Of a stretch of DNA of 64,000 nucleotides, positions 27,930 to 36,195 are shown one piece after another (within the stretch, counting starts at the first letter, position 1; the number at the start of each line of letters is the position of its first letter). The notes under the pieces were generated by a model. It did not search any database. It was not told where the DNA came from and was given only the letters and a program-made list of their open reading frames with translations. The DNA lies in assembly GCA_017539025.1 (NCBI GenBank), contig JAFYHT010000066.1, forward strand, positions 124,001 to 188,000, read 5' to 3'. This DNA comes from Erysipelotrichaceae bacterium. Its GTDB lineage: Bacteria > Bacillota_I > Bacilli_A > Erysipelotrichales > Erysipelotrichaceae. Made by a program: the position numbers and the translations under genes.

Positions 27930-28799
27930 TCAGCCCTCATATACGAAGATGCGATAAGTTCCTTCTTCCAGGCGCTGTTTCAGCTGATAAGGTTCATCTT
28001 CCAGCTGTCCCAGGATGTAAAGCCCGCTTGCGGGAGAATAGTCTCCGGTATAGATCACGACATTGTTCCATGGAGCGTAATAACCAAGCGTTCCTTCCCC
28101 TCCTCCCGGAGCCAATGGGGTATCTGAAACATCAAGTTCTTCTTCCGGATTGAAATACATCTCGTTATTGGAATAAGGTTTGAGTACAAAGTCTTTATTG
28201 ATGAGCTTGATAAGATCTCTGGATGCGGATGAATCGTTGAGTTCAAAAGTTAAAGTCATTCCGTTTCCGGCAACTCTGATCTTGTTTCCTTCGCTGATCT
28301 CAAAATCAGGGATGGCATCACCTTCAATCAGTGCATAGAGATACTCCCTGAACTGCCTGCAGCTTTCCATATCATAGCTGTCCATATCAAGCAAGGAATC
28401 AAAACTGATCGAATCGCCATCGGAATATTTCACCATATACCAGCCGTAGTCACCGTCCAGCAGTTCATAGGTCTCATATTCCTTATTTGGGATCTCACAG
28501 AAACTTCTTGTCTCGATATAGGATTCCAGTTTCTCGATGACTTCCCTTGGGAAGGTATACTGTTTCGTTTTTTCTTTTGAACTATGATCGGCTTTGGTGG
28601 AGAAGGTGACTGTGACTTCTTCGTTGTTGGCGATCTTCAATTCAATTTCTTCATGGCCTCCCAGTTCTCCACCGCCATAGCGATAGATAGCCTTGATCAG
28701 GTGTCTGTCTGTTCTCATGTCTTTTTCTTTCTCTACTTTCGTTTCCTTGCATCCTGTTAAAAGGAACAGGATGATGATAGGCAATATCACTTTCTTCAT
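27930..28799 (-). CDS. lipoprotein of unknown function
   Basis: A 289-residue lipoprotein with signal peptide and lipobox LLTGC (Cys17). The mature region has a charged linker, then mixed alpha/beta sequence without a motif I recognise. One segment resembles small extracellular beta domains (EEIELKIANNEEVTVTFS). No ribosome binding site precedes the ATG; a -10 (TAAGAT) lies exactly 6 nt upstream, suggesting a leaderless message. It is divergent from the VanZ-VOC gene with overlapping promoters in only 41 bp. Confidence 0.75.
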   Translation of the reverse strand: MKKVILPIIILFLLTGCKETKVEKEKDMRTDRHLIKAIYRYGGGELGGHEEIELKIANNEEVTVTFSTKADHSSKEKTKQYTFPREVIEKLESYIETRSFCEIPNKEYETYELLDGDYGWYMVKYSDGDSISFDSLLDMDSYDMESCRQFREYLYALIEGDAIPDFEISEGNKIRVAGNGMTLTFELNDSSASRDLIKLINKDFVLKPYSNNEMYFNPEEELDVSDTPLAPGGGEGTLGYYAPWNNVVIYTGDYSPASGLYILGQLEDEPYQLKQRLEEGTYRIFVYEG

Positions 28800-28805
28800 A
28801 CTTTT

Positions 28806-28829
28806 ATCTTAATCTAAAAATGGTATAGT
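28806..28829. promoter_or_regulatory. divergent overlapping -10 elements
   Basis: Minus strand TAAGAT (28806-28811) lies 6 nt from the lipoprotein ATG. Plus strand TGGTATAGT (28821-28829) lies 11 nt from ATG 28841. The two promoters share the 41-bp gap, so they must compete or use each other's spacer. Confidence 0.5.
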
Positions 28830-28840
28830 TAAAAAGAACT

Positions 28841-29920
28841 ATGTTTGAGTATTCGTCTGATGTGAAGCTGATTATCCTGGTCACTTTCATGATGTTTGTC
28901 ATGGTTTTCTTCATGCCTTATGTCGATCGCAAGTTGTGTAATCGCCTGGGCATCGTTCTGGATGATTCCTTAAGCAAGAATCCAAACGCTGACAGGCTGC
29001 TTCATCTCAGGAAGATCATCCTCATCTTCATCTTTGGCGTCTATGTGATGATGGTGCTTTATGTGGCGTTCTTTTCCAGATCGGCTGCCAATGACTATCT
29101 GATCCATATCGCTTTATTTGAAGATTTCGCCAATGCGATCAAGATTGATTTCGGGATCCTGAGTTTCATCAGGACGATATTTACTGATGGTTTCAAAGAA
29201 GCTGTAACACACGTCAAGCTCAACAAGATCGAAGACATCTATCAGGTCTATCTGAACATTGCGATGTTCGTACCGATGGGTTACCTGCTTCCTTATGTCT
29301 TTGACTGGTTCAGAAGACATATCCGATTCCGTACGGTAGTGACGTGTTTTCTGATCTCATTCGTCATCGAAAACCTTCAGCTGATCACAAAGATCGGTTT
29401 CTATGACGTCGATGATCTGGTTTCCAATACGATCGGTGCCTATATCGGACAGGGTCTCTATGTCCTGTTTGCCTACTTCCTGACCCATCCCGATTTCCGC
29501 AAGGAACTCAAAAGGATGAAACGTTGGAGAAACAGAGCTCATAAAAGAGCGATCTATCCTTTCTTCTCCAAGATCCATGTATTAAGAGTCACGCTGTTTG
29601 CCTCAAACAAGGAAAAGGTATTTGATTTCTATGAGAACAAATTGGGATTCCGTTTAAGAAGGCTGATCCCGTATCAGGATGATTCCTATTTCCTCTTCGA
29701 CTTCGGAAAGAATCAGATCGAGGTCTTGTGCAATCCGAAGTATAAGGATCTGCCGATGCAGAAGATCACCATTGCATGCAACAACTCGGAGTATCTGAAA
29801 AAGAACCTGGAGAAGCACGGTATTGAAACTTCGGATTACGGATCGGATATCTACACCGGTCTCAGGACTTTCAGTTTCATGGGTCCTGACAATACGATGA
29901 TCACGATCATTGAAGAATAA
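28841..29920 (+). CDS. VanZ-like membrane domain fused to a VOC/glyoxalase domain
   Basis: A 359-residue fusion. Residues about 5-225 form five or so membrane helices with VanZ-family motifs (VYLNIAMFVPMGYLLPYVF, ENLQLITKIGFYDVDDLVSNTIGAYIG). After a basic linker, residues about 245-359 form a VOC fold (VLRVTLFASNKEKVFDFYENKLGF, ending FMGPDNTMITIIEE). VanZ domains are linked to lipoglycopeptide resistance and envelope processes; VOC domains bind small molecules or antibiotics. No vanHAX operator genes are adjacent. The reading frame is continuous with no sign of error. Confidence 0.85.
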   Translation: MFEYSSDVKLIILVTFMMFVMVFFMPYVDRKLCNRLGIVLDDSLSKNPNADRLLHLRKIILIFIFGVYVMMVLYVAFFSRSAANDYLIHIALFEDFANAIKIDFGILSFIRTIFTDGFKEAVTHVKLNKIEDIYQVYLNIAMFVPMGYLLPYVFDWFRRHIRFRTVVTCFLISFVIENLQLITKIGFYDVDDLVSNTIGAYIGQGLYVLFAYFLTHPDFRKELKRMKRWRNRAHKRAIYPFFSKIHVLRVTLFASNKEKVFDFYENKLGFRLRRLIPYQDDSYFLFDFGKNQIEVLCNPKYKDLPMQKITIACNNSEYLKKNLEKHGIETSDYGSDIYTGLRTFSFMGPDNTMITIIEE

Positions 29921-29947
29921 AAAGAAACTGAGCTATCAGTTTCTTTT
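29921..29947. terminator. bidirectional intrinsic terminator
   Basis: AAAGAAACTGA-GCTA-TCAGTTTCTTT, an 11-bp stem between the VanZ-VOC gene and the convergent PfkB gene, whose last codons it covers. Confidence 0.85.
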
Positions 29948-30841
29948 CATCAAGTTATATAGTTTTGTTTCATCAGGCGTATATCGTGCGCCTTCTTTTT
30001 GTAATGAATAGGCAGCCGCTGCACACGCAAGTTCATTACATTCTTTCAATGTTTTGTGATGGATCAGGCCATAGAGGAATCCCGCATTGAAATTGTCTCC
30101 GGCACCGATACTGTCAGCTACTTCTACAGTATAGCTGTCGGAATGATATCTCTCATCATTGAAGAAGACATCGGATCCTTTGGCATCGTGACAGACGATG
30201 ATGCGATCTTTCTTATATAGTTTTTCGATCACCTCTTCAATCGTTTTGCAGTCATATGGTTTCAGATAGTCATCTTCTGTGGAGCCCAGAAGGATATCGG
30301 ATATTTCGATAACTTCATTGATGATGGATCTGTCCTGATCAATGGTTTCCGTACGGAAATTGATGTCTAATACGATCCTGATGTTGTTTTGTTTTGCCTT
30401 ATTTAAGAAAGAAAGGATGGAGGATGCGGCAGGATCTTGAAACAACATCATTCCGTTTGTCAGGATGTATTTCGTATCTGTGAGTTCGATCGTATCAAGG
30501 TCTTTCGGATAGATCTTCAGATAGGAAGGATCATCCGCATTCAAAAGGATCGGATGGCGTTCCCCATTTTCATCGATCGTGATCTGTATCAGAGTGGAAC
30601 TCAGTTTTTCATCCAGGATGAAGAAAGATGTATCGACATTGGATCGATCCAGTTCTTCTTTCATCTTCTTTCCATAGAGATCATTTCCCGCTTTGCCGAC
30701 AAAGGATGTTGAAACATTGAGTTTTCCCAAGGCACAGGCAGTGTTTGCGGCTGCCCCGCCGCAGCGGATCACTCTTTCTTTTTTATCATAGGGAATGATG
30801 ATATCGGCACAGCTGTCTCCGATGCAAAGTATCTCAGCCAT
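29936..30841 (-). CDS. PfkB-family carbohydrate kinase
   Basis: A 301-residue ribokinase/PfkB-type kinase. It shows GDSCADIIIP, the GGAAANTACALGKL sugar-site motif and the catalytic GAGDNFNAGFLYGL. The frame extends to 30952, but ATG 30841 gives the natural PfkB start and overlaps the upstream TrpF-like gene by 8 nt, so the two are coupled. Sugar substrate unknown; the partner suggests a phosphorylated sugar or sugar-amine pathway. Confidence 0.9.
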   Translation of the reverse strand: MAEILCIGDSCADIIIPYDKKERVIRCGGAAANTACALGKLNVSTSFVGKAGNDLYGKKMKEELDRSNVDTSFFILDEKLSSTLIQITIDENGERHPILLNADDPSYLKIYPKDLDTIELTDTKYILTNGMMLFQDPAASSILSFLNKAKQNNIRIVLDINFRTETIDQDRSIINEVIEISDILLGSTEDDYLKPYDCKTIEEVIEKLYKKDRIIVCHDAKGSDVFFNDERYHSDSYTVEVADSIGAGDNFNAGFLYGLIHHKTLKECNELACAAAAYSLQKEGARYTPDETKLYNLMKRN

Positions 30842-31520
30842 CGATCTCCTTGAATGCTGCTTTGGCATTTTGAATGAAGGCTTTGACTTTATCGATGTTT
30901 TTCCTGCTTGTGCCATCCGGGAATACATCAGATGTCTTGGTGAAGGAATCAACGCCCCATGGCCTGACTTTCAGGATCGCTTCTCTGACATTATCGGGAG
31001 AAAGTCCTCCGGCAAGGATGACTTTGCATTTGGCTTTTTCTACGATCTTTCTGTCGATGTCCCAGTCGTTGGTGAATCCGGCAGCACCGATGCCGTTGAT
31101 ATTTCTGTCTACGGAATCCAGGATGATGCTGTCACAGAAAGAAGAGTAGTAGATCGCCTGATCGATGGAAGATTCATCTTCTACGCCGATCGCCTGCAGG
31201 ACTTCGATCCCGGGACAGAGTTCCTTGATCTTTCTTACAAATTCAGGTGTTGCGTAGTAGTCATAGCCGCAGAGATGGATGACATCCGGTTTCAGATACT
31301 GCACCGGTTCATAGAGGGGTTGATCGGATGAGGTGACGCAGATCAATACTTTCTTTGCCTTGTTTCCGATCGCCTCAAAGATCTCTTTTGCCTTTTCGAT
31401 GGAGACCTGCGAAGGCAGGTCAGCACCTGTATCGATCGCAAGGCCGATGTAGTCTGCACCTGCTTCTGCGCAGGCTAAGGCTTCTTCAACTGTCTGTATG
31501 GAATATATCTGTGTGATCAT
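30834..31520 (-). CDS. TrpF-like (phosphoribosylanthranilate isomerase fold) protein without catalytic Cys
   Basis: A 228-residue TIM-barrel protein resembling TrpF: ALACAEAGADYIGL, LQAIGV, ILDSVDR, ILAGGLSPDNVREAI and GVDSFTKTSDVFPDG. In true TrpF the first strand reads KICG with a general-base Cys; here it is ITQIYSI, with neither Lys nor Cys. The general-acid Asp region (ILDS) is kept. No other trp genes are present and it is coupled to a PfkB kinase, so a different sugar-phosphate isomerase or aldolase role is more likely. ATG 31520 is chosen because a -10 lies 6 nt upstream; the longer frame would run into the IS end. Confidence 0.82.
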   Translation of the reverse strand: MITQIYSIQTVEEALACAEAGADYIGLAIDTGADLPSQVSIEKAKEIFEAIGNKAKKVLICVTSSDQPLYEPVQYLKPDVIHLCGYDYYATPEFVRKIKELCPGIEVLQAIGVEDESSIDQAIYYSSFCDSIILDSVDRNINGIGAAGFTNDWDIDRKIVEKAKCKVILAGGLSPDNVREAILKVRPWGVDSFTKTSDVFPDGTSRKNIDKVKAFIQNAKAAFKEIDG

Positions 31521-31526
31521 ACTTAT

Positions 31527-31535
31527 ATCATAGCA
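31527..31535 (-). promoter_or_regulatory. extended -10 for the TrpF-like gene, leaderless geometry
   Basis: On the minus strand TGCTATGAT is followed by 6 nt and the ATG at 31520, with no Shine-Dalgarno. It lies 8 nt from the inferred right end of the IS element. Confidence 0.6.
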
Positions 31536-31542
31536 GTTTGCT

Positions 31543-31665
31543 TTGACACTCCCATGGCAAAATCCATGGGATTCTTGTTTCATTGAGCACAACTTTAAAT
31601 TCTTAAAGTCTGACACGCTCTCCACAAGCTCAAATTCCCGTGTGCCCCACGGTACTTATAGTTTT
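31543..31665 (-). ncRNA. candidate omega/re RNA 3' region of tnpB
   Basis: The 123 nt between the tnpB stop and the right end contain a CCGTG-GGGCA-CACGG hairpin (31638-31652) and the terminal CCCATGG hairpin. This fits the guide RNA scaffold that IS605 TnpB proteins use. The guide would be the bases just past 31543 on the minus strand, which here run into the promoter of the TrpF-like gene. Prediction rests on position and folding only. Confidence 0.5.
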
Positions 31666-32778
31666 CTAGGCAAAGACTAATCTAAAGCCTTCGTTTTTTA
31701 TGTTGATTGCAGCGTTGATGTCTCTATCAAGTCTGGTTTGACACTGAGGGCAAGTCCAGAATCTGACTCTTAAATCTTTGACATTCGGATTCCTATAACC
31801 GCAGACTGAACACATCTGCGAACTTGGAAAGAATGTGTCTATTTCGACAATCTTTGTTCCGTATAACTCAGCTTTATATTTTAGTAATGTCTTAAACTTA
31901 TACCAAGAGACATCTGAAATCGATTCTGCTAGATGATGATTTCTTAACATGTTTCTAATTTCCAGATTCTCCAGACTGATGGTTTGGTTTTCACTCACCA
32001 GACTATTGGAAAGCTTATGCAGGAAATCATTTCTCTGATTACAGATCTTTTCATGAATCAAAGCGAGCTCCTTCTTTTGTTTATAAAAATTGTTAGAATC
32101 GATCTTCTTACGTGAAAGTTTTCTTTGCTGTCTTATCAGCCTCTTTCTAAGCTTCTTAAGGAATTTCGGATTCTCGATTTTAGTTCCATCAGAAAGAACA
32201 CAGAAATTATTGATTCCGACATCGACTCCGACTTCTCCGCCGCCATTGATATGCTTCTGTCTGAATGTTTCGTAAAGTACTGAAACGAAATATTTTCCAG
32301 TCGAGGCCTTTTCAATCGTTGCGGAATGTATTTTTCCGGGTTCCAAAGACTTCTTAATTTTTACATAACCGAGTTTTGGAAGTCTGATTTTATTTCCTTC
32401 AATTCGGATCTTGTTGTTTTGGTTTATTGTTCTGTAGCTTGCTTTAGGATTCTTCTTGCTTTTAAACTTAGGAAATCCTGCATGTTTGGAAAAGAAATTC
32501 CGATATGCACAATCCAAGTCACGAAGAGTCTGTTGCAAGGCGACTGAATCAACATCTTTTAAAAAGCGAAAATCTTCATTTTCCTTAAGTTTTGTCAGCA
32601 TCTTTGATGTTTCCATATATCCGCACTTTACATTGTTTTTGAATGCTTTGATTCGCATATCTAAGCCCATGTTGAAAATCAATCTACAGCAACCGAAAGT
32701 AGAATTTAACAATTTCTCCTGTTTCCTGTCCGGATACATTCTGAATTTCACAGTTTTTAAAATCTGCTCATTTTCCAT
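31666..32778 (-). CDS. tnpB: TnpB RNA-guided nuclease
   Basis: A 370-residue full-length TnpB. N-terminal helix-turn-helix (FRMYPDRKQEKLLNSTFGCCR) and the RuvC nuclease residues are intact: Asp186 (VGVDVG), Glu270 (ISLENL) and the final Asp in DRDINAA (351-357). A zinc finger with Cys323, Cys326, Cys343 and Cys346 lies between. By family knowledge it cuts DNA at a site given by its RNA and a short TAM, helping the element persist. Base composition and codon use (few GATC) differ from neighbours. Confidence 0.95.
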   Translation of the reverse strand: MENEQILKTVKFRMYPDRKQEKLLNSTFGCCRLIFNMGLDMRIKAFKNNVKCGYMETSKMLTKLKENEDFRFLKDVDSVALQQTLRDLDCAYRNFFSKHAGFPKFKSKKNPKASYRTINQNNKIRIEGNKIRLPKLGYVKIKKSLEPGKIHSATIEKASTGKYFVSVLYETFRQKHINGGGEVGVDVGINNFCVLSDGTKIENPKFLKKLRKRLIRQQRKLSRKKIDSNNFYKQKKELALIHEKICNQRNDFLHKLSNSLVSENQTISLENLEIRNMLRNHHLAESISDVSWYKFKTLLKYKAELYGTKIVEIDTFFPSSQMCSVCGYRNPNVKDLRVRFWTCPQCQTRLDRDINAAINIKNEGFRLVFA

Positions 32779-32867
32779 GACTTAATTTTCTCATGAAATG
32801 AATCGTTTTTCGTAAAACAGACACTGTCATCCCACGGTCAAAACAATGGGTTTTTTCATGCCTGTAG

Positions 32868-32873
32868 TATAAT
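32868..32873 (+). promoter_or_regulatory. -10 of the RluA-family gene, leaderless geometry
   Basis: TATAAT is followed by exactly 6 nt and ATG 32880, with no ribosome binding site. The -35 region would fall in or at the left end of the IS element, so the insertion may have altered this promoter. Confidence 0.6.
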
Positions 32874-32879
32874 GATTGT

Positions 32880-33779
32880 ATGCAATATCAAGTAGAAGAC
32901 AGATGGCTGCATATCGATGTCGATTCCCTGTTCGTCAATACGATACAGGAGTTTTTTGACAGCTATATCCCTTCCAAGAAGGTCCAGCATCTTCTCATCC
33001 AGAACAAGCAGATCCTTCTGGATGGCAATCCCGTAAAAAGAGAAGATGATATCGCCGGCTTACATCTGGATATCTGTATCTATCCTGAGACTTACGAATA
33101 TGAGAAGACTTCACTGGATGTCGATGTCGTCTATGAGGATGAACTGGTCCTGGTCGTAAACAAGCCAAAGGATGTGCTGGTTCATTCCGATGGGAATGAT
33201 GAGCTGACGCTCACACAAATGGTGCAGTCTTATTATTCTGACAGAAACTATATCGCCGCTTATCCGATCCATCGCCTGGATAAGGAAACAAGCGGTCTGG
33301 TGGTCTATTCCAAGTCAGTCGTTTTCCAGCCACTGCTCGATCAGCTTCTTTCAAATAAGCAGATCAGAAGGAACTACCTGGCTTTTGTGAAAGGAAAGAT
33401 GGCTGTTGATCACACGGAGGTCATCGATAAGCCGATCGGCAAGGATCGTCACAATCCGAATAAGCGGATCATATTCAAAAATGGACAGAACGCTCTGACA
33501 AAGGTCAGATGTGTTGCGGTCAATAAGGCGAAGGATTATTCGATCCTTCTTTGTACACTGGATACGGGAAGGACTCACCAGATCAGAGTCCACCTCTCAA
33601 GTATCGGCTATCCGATACTGAATGACCGTTTATATGGCAAGGAAAGCGATCTTTGTATCCGTATGGGATTGTTTGCGGAAAGCATCGAGCTCTATCATCC
33701 TTTGAAGGAAGATAATCTGACCATCGAATGCGATCTGCCAAACGATCTGGAAAAACTATATCTGCAGGCGATCAGATGA
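32880..33779 (+). CDS. RluA/RluD-family 23S rRNA pseudouridine synthase
   Basis: A 299-residue RluA-family pseudouridine synthase. A small S4-like N-terminal part (KKVQHLLIQNKQILLDGNPVKREDD) precedes the catalytic domain, whose HRLDKETSG carries the catalytic Asp. GRTHQIRVHLSSIGYPILND is the second family motif. Target uridines cannot be assigned without comparison (RluA, RluC or RluD type). It overlaps the ybaK-like gene by 4 nt. Confidence 0.93.
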   Translation: MQYQVEDRWLHIDVDSLFVNTIQEFFDSYIPSKKVQHLLIQNKQILLDGNPVKREDDIAGLHLDICIYPETYEYEKTSLDVDVVYEDELVLVVNKPKDVLVHSDGNDELTLTQMVQSYYSDRNYIAAYPIHRLDKETSGLVVYSKSVVFQPLLDQLLSNKQIRRNYLAFVKGKMAVDHTEVIDKPIGKDRHNPNKRIIFKNGQNALTKVRCVAVNKAKDYSILLCTLDTGRTHQIRVHLSSIGYPILNDRLYGKESDLCIRMGLFAESIELYHPLKEDNLTIECDLPNDLEKLYLQAIR

Positions 33780-34249
33780 AGACGAATGCGATGAGAATAT
33801 TGGACAGCGGCAAAGTGAAATATGAGGTCCTGGAATACGATCTGGATAAGGACCTGTTTTCAGGTGAGGCTGTTTCCGATCTTCTGGGACTGGATTATTC
33901 GCAATGTTACAAGACACTGGCATTGAAACATGACCACGATGTCTATATCTGTGTGATCTCGGTCAAGGATGAACTGGATCTCAAGAAGTGCGCAAAGGCA
34001 CTCAATGTCAAGAATGTGGAAATGGTTCATGTGAAGGATCTTTTGAAACTTGTCGGTTATGAAAGAGGTTCTGTCACACCGGTCGGTGTCAAAAAAAACA
34101 AGGGCATTTATTTTGATGATGAAGTCATGAATCACGAAACGATAGAGATCTCGGGCGGTGCTTATGGCATCGGTCTCAAGGTCAATCGCGATGAACTTTT
34201 GAAATATCTTAAGGCGCAGGTAAAGGAGCTCGTCAAGGATGAACTATGA
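33776..34249 (+). CDS. ybaK: YbaK/EbsC-family Cys-tRNA(Pro) deacylase
   Basis: A 157-residue YbaK-type trans-editing enzyme that clears Cys mischarged on tRNA-Pro. The family pattern is visible: VLEYDLDKDLFSGEAVSDLLGL, KTLALKHDHDVYICVI with the catalytic Lys, and GSVTPVGVKK. ATG 33776 overlaps the previous stop (ATGA). An open frame from 33728 is rejected as it overlaps the RluA gene with no benefit. Confidence 0.92.
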   Translation: MKTNAMRILDSGKVKYEVLEYDLDKDLFSGEAVSDLLGLDYSQCYKTLALKHDHDVYICVISVKDELDLKKCAKALNVKNVEMVHVKDLLKLVGYERGSVTPVGVKKNKGIYFDDEVMNHETIEISGGAYGIGLKVNRDELLKYLKAQVKELVKDEL

Positions 34250-34868
34250 TGTCGTGATCCCTGCCTCCGGTTCGGGGACCAGGGCAAGCCTTGGCTACAA
34301 CAAGGTCTTCTATCAGATGAAAGACGGTAAAAGCATCCTTGAACATGCCTCTTCTTTGTTTATGGAAGATGATGACTGTAGAAAGATCGTCATCGTCACC
34401 AACGAGGAATCATTTGATGATGTCTTCAGACATGAAAAAGTGGTAGTGGTCAAAGGCGGAGAAACACGCAAGGATTCCGTATACAACGGCTTGTTGAATT
34501 GCGATAGCGAATATGTTTTGATCCATGATGGCGCAAGGCCGTTTCTGGATAAGAGAGCTCTTGAAATGGTCAAGGAAAAGGTCGTTGAAAGGAAAGCGGT
34601 CGTCTTGGGAAAGATCGCTGTTGATACGATCAAACTGATAGAGGGCGATAAGGTCGTTAAGACCCTGGATCGCAATCAGATCTTCATGGCGGAAACACCG
34701 CAGGCTTTTGACAGAAAGCTCTTATTGGAGTGTTACGAAAGATGTGAAGATATCGAGTTTACCGATGATGTTTCGCTGGCGGAATCTCTGGGCCATGAGG
34801 TCAGTGTCGTCATCGATGAATATGACAACAGAAAGCTGACGAGAAAAGAGGATTTCAGGGATCTATGA
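34239..34868 (+). CDS. ispD: 2-C-methyl-D-erythritol 4-phosphate cytidylyltransferase
   Basis: A 209-residue IspD-type cytidylyltransferase for the MEP isoprenoid pathway. The nucleotide loop IPASGSGTRASLGYNK is slightly altered from the usual GxGxRMG..K form. GGETRKDSVYNGL, HDGARPFL, DTIK and the FMAETPQAF motif are present. ispE three genes downstream supports IspD over the similar ribitol-phosphate cytidylyltransferase TarI. Overlaps the ybaK-like gene by 11 nt. Confidence 0.9.
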   Translation: MNYDVVIPASGSGTRASLGYNKVFYQMKDGKSILEHASSLFMEDDDCRKIVIVTNEESFDDVFRHEKVVVVKGGETRKDSVYNGLLNCDSEYVLIHDGARPFLDKRALEMVKEKVVERKAVVLGKIAVDTIKLIEGDKVVKTLDRNQIFMAETPQAFDRKLLLECYERCEDIEFTDDVSLAESLGHEVSVVIDEYDNRKLTRKEDFRDL

Positions 34869-35383
34869 TTAAGGAGCTTATCGTAGTAGAGGGCATCAAT
34901 GATACGAAGAGACTGAAGTCTTTTTTTGATGTCGAGACGATAGAAACCCATGGTATGGGTCTTAACAGGGACACGATAGAGCTCATCAGACAGCTGAATG
35001 AGAAAAGAGGTGTCATCCTTTTCCTGGACCCGGATACGCCGGGAGAGAAGATCAGAAAGCGTCTGAATGAGGAAATACCGGGATTGAAGAACGCATTCGT
35101 AATGAAGGAAGATGCCAGGACGAAAAAGAAGGTCGGCATCGAACACGCTTCAAAGGAAGTACTGGAAGAGGCTTTGGATCATCTTGTCACATATTGTGAA
35201 ATGAAGGATTCACTCAGCATGGAAGAATTCATCGATCTGGGTTTAAAGGGAGAAGAGGATTCTTCTTTGAAAAGAGAAAAAGTATCGGCATATTTTCATC
35301 TTGGGAAATGCAACGCCAAGACGTTATTCAGAAGGATCAATTGGTCAGGGATCACGTATGAACAGATAAGGAAGGTATTATGA
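34865..35383 (+). CDS. rnmV: ribonuclease M5 (5S rRNA maturation)
   Basis: A 172-residue Toprim nuclease that trims the 5S rRNA precursor. The Toprim Glu in VVEGINDTKRL and the DxD in FLDPDTPGEKIRKRL are intact. Residues after 105 form the small C-terminal domain ending GITYEQIRKVL. It overlaps rsmA by 4 nt, the classical Bacillota pairing. Confidence 0.93.
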   Translation: MIKELIVVEGINDTKRLKSFFDVETIETHGMGLNRDTIELIRQLNEKRGVILFLDPDTPGEKIRKRLNEEIPGLKNAFVMKEDARTKKKVGIEHASKEVLEEALDHLVTYCEMKDSLSMEEFIDLGLKGEEDSSLKREKVSAYFHLGKCNAKTLFRRINWSGITYEQIRKVL

Positions 35384-36195
35384 TCGCCAGTATATCGCAT
35401 GTGAAAAAAGTGATGGGAGAATCAAGGGCCAAGAAGAAGTTCGGTCAGAATTTTCTGATCGATGCCAATATCGTCGATCGGATCGCGAAGGTGGCTTGCG
35501 ATGAAGATCTCAAGACGATCGAGATCGGTCCGGGACTCGGCGCCTTGACGCAGATGCTTCTGAAATATTCAAAAAGTGTCGATGCCTATGAGATCGACAA
35601 AGATATGTATGAGATCCTCAATGAGACTCTGAAGGATGAAAGACTGAAGACTTATCTGGGTGATTTTCTCGACGCCGATCTGAGTATCTATCAGGAAAAG
35701 GTGAATGTCTGCGGAAATCTTCCATACTATGTGACGACGCCGATCCTGTTCAAGCTTTTTGAGTCGGATCTGGATATCAATCGCATCACGGTCATGGTGC
35801 AGAAGGAAGTCGGGGACAGACTGAATGCGAAGGTGGGAAGCGAAGACTATTCCGCTTTAAGTATCGAGGTCCAGTATCTCTACGATGTAAAGAATGAATT
35901 GAATGTTTCCAGGAACGTCTTTTATCCCGTTCCAAATGTCGATTCGGCAGTCATATCATTCACGCCGATCAGGGAAAGGGACGCTGAATTTGAGAAGACT
36001 TTCTTTGAACTGGTCAAGAACTGCTTTCGCATGCGCAGGAAGACCTTGCACAACAATCTCAAGGATCTCTATGATCAAGAACTGATCGAAAAGATCTATG
36101 AAGAAACAGGGATCGATCAGAAAATCAGAGCTCAACAATTGTCTCTTGATGATTTCATGAAGATCCATCAGGTGATATATGGAGGAAAACGATGA
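35380..36195 (+). CDS. rsmA: 16S rRNA dimethyladenosine transferase
   Basis: A 271-residue RsmA (KsgA) that dimethylates two adenines in helix 45 of 16S rRNA. KKKFGQNFLID at the N-terminus, SAM site EIGPGLGALT, catalytic NLPYYVTTPI and a C-terminal domain with RNCFRMRRKTL-type sequence are all present. Overlaps both rnmV and ispE by 4 nt. Confidence 0.95.
   Translation: MIASISHVKKVMGESRAKKKFGQNFLIDANIVDRIAKVACDEDLKTIEIGPGLGALTQMLLKYSKSVDAYEIDKDMYEILNETLKDERLKTYLGDFLDADLSIYQEKVNVCGNLPYYVTTPILFKLFESDLDINRITVMVQKEVGDRLNAKVGSEDYSALSIEVQYLYDVKNELNVSRNVFYPVPNVDSAVISFTPIRERDAEFEKTFFELVKNCFRMRRKTLHNNLKDLYDQELIEKIYEETGIDQKIRAQQLSLDDFMKIHQVIYGGKR

Larger units (their letters stand above)
31543..32858 (-). 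mobile_element. TnpB-only IS200/IS605-type element
   Basis: The element holds only tnpB; no tnpA (HUH transposase) is present, so it would move only with TnpA in trans. Both ends carry similar subterminal hairpins in the same orientation. The right end has CCCATGG-CAAAAT-CCATGGG (31551-31570). The left end has a decayed copy, CCCACGG...AATGGG (32831-32850). GACACT precedes both. The right boundary is set at TCAA (minus strand, 31543-31546), as in IS608; the left boundary is approximate to a few bases. It separates the TrpF-like and RluA-like genes. GATC is nearly absent inside, unlike host genes. Confidence 0.75.

Noticed and set aside
30842..30952. 37-codon upstream extension of the PfkB gene
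   Set aside because: It lies inside the TrpF-like gene in another frame and the PfkB fold begins at 30841.
30834..31520. Functional trpF of tryptophan synthesis
   Set aside because: The general-base Cys and its Lys neighbour are absent and no other trp gene is present.
31521..31625. N-terminal extension of the TrpF-like gene into the IS end
   Set aside because: Those codons come from the IS right end; a promoter and natural start lie at 31520.
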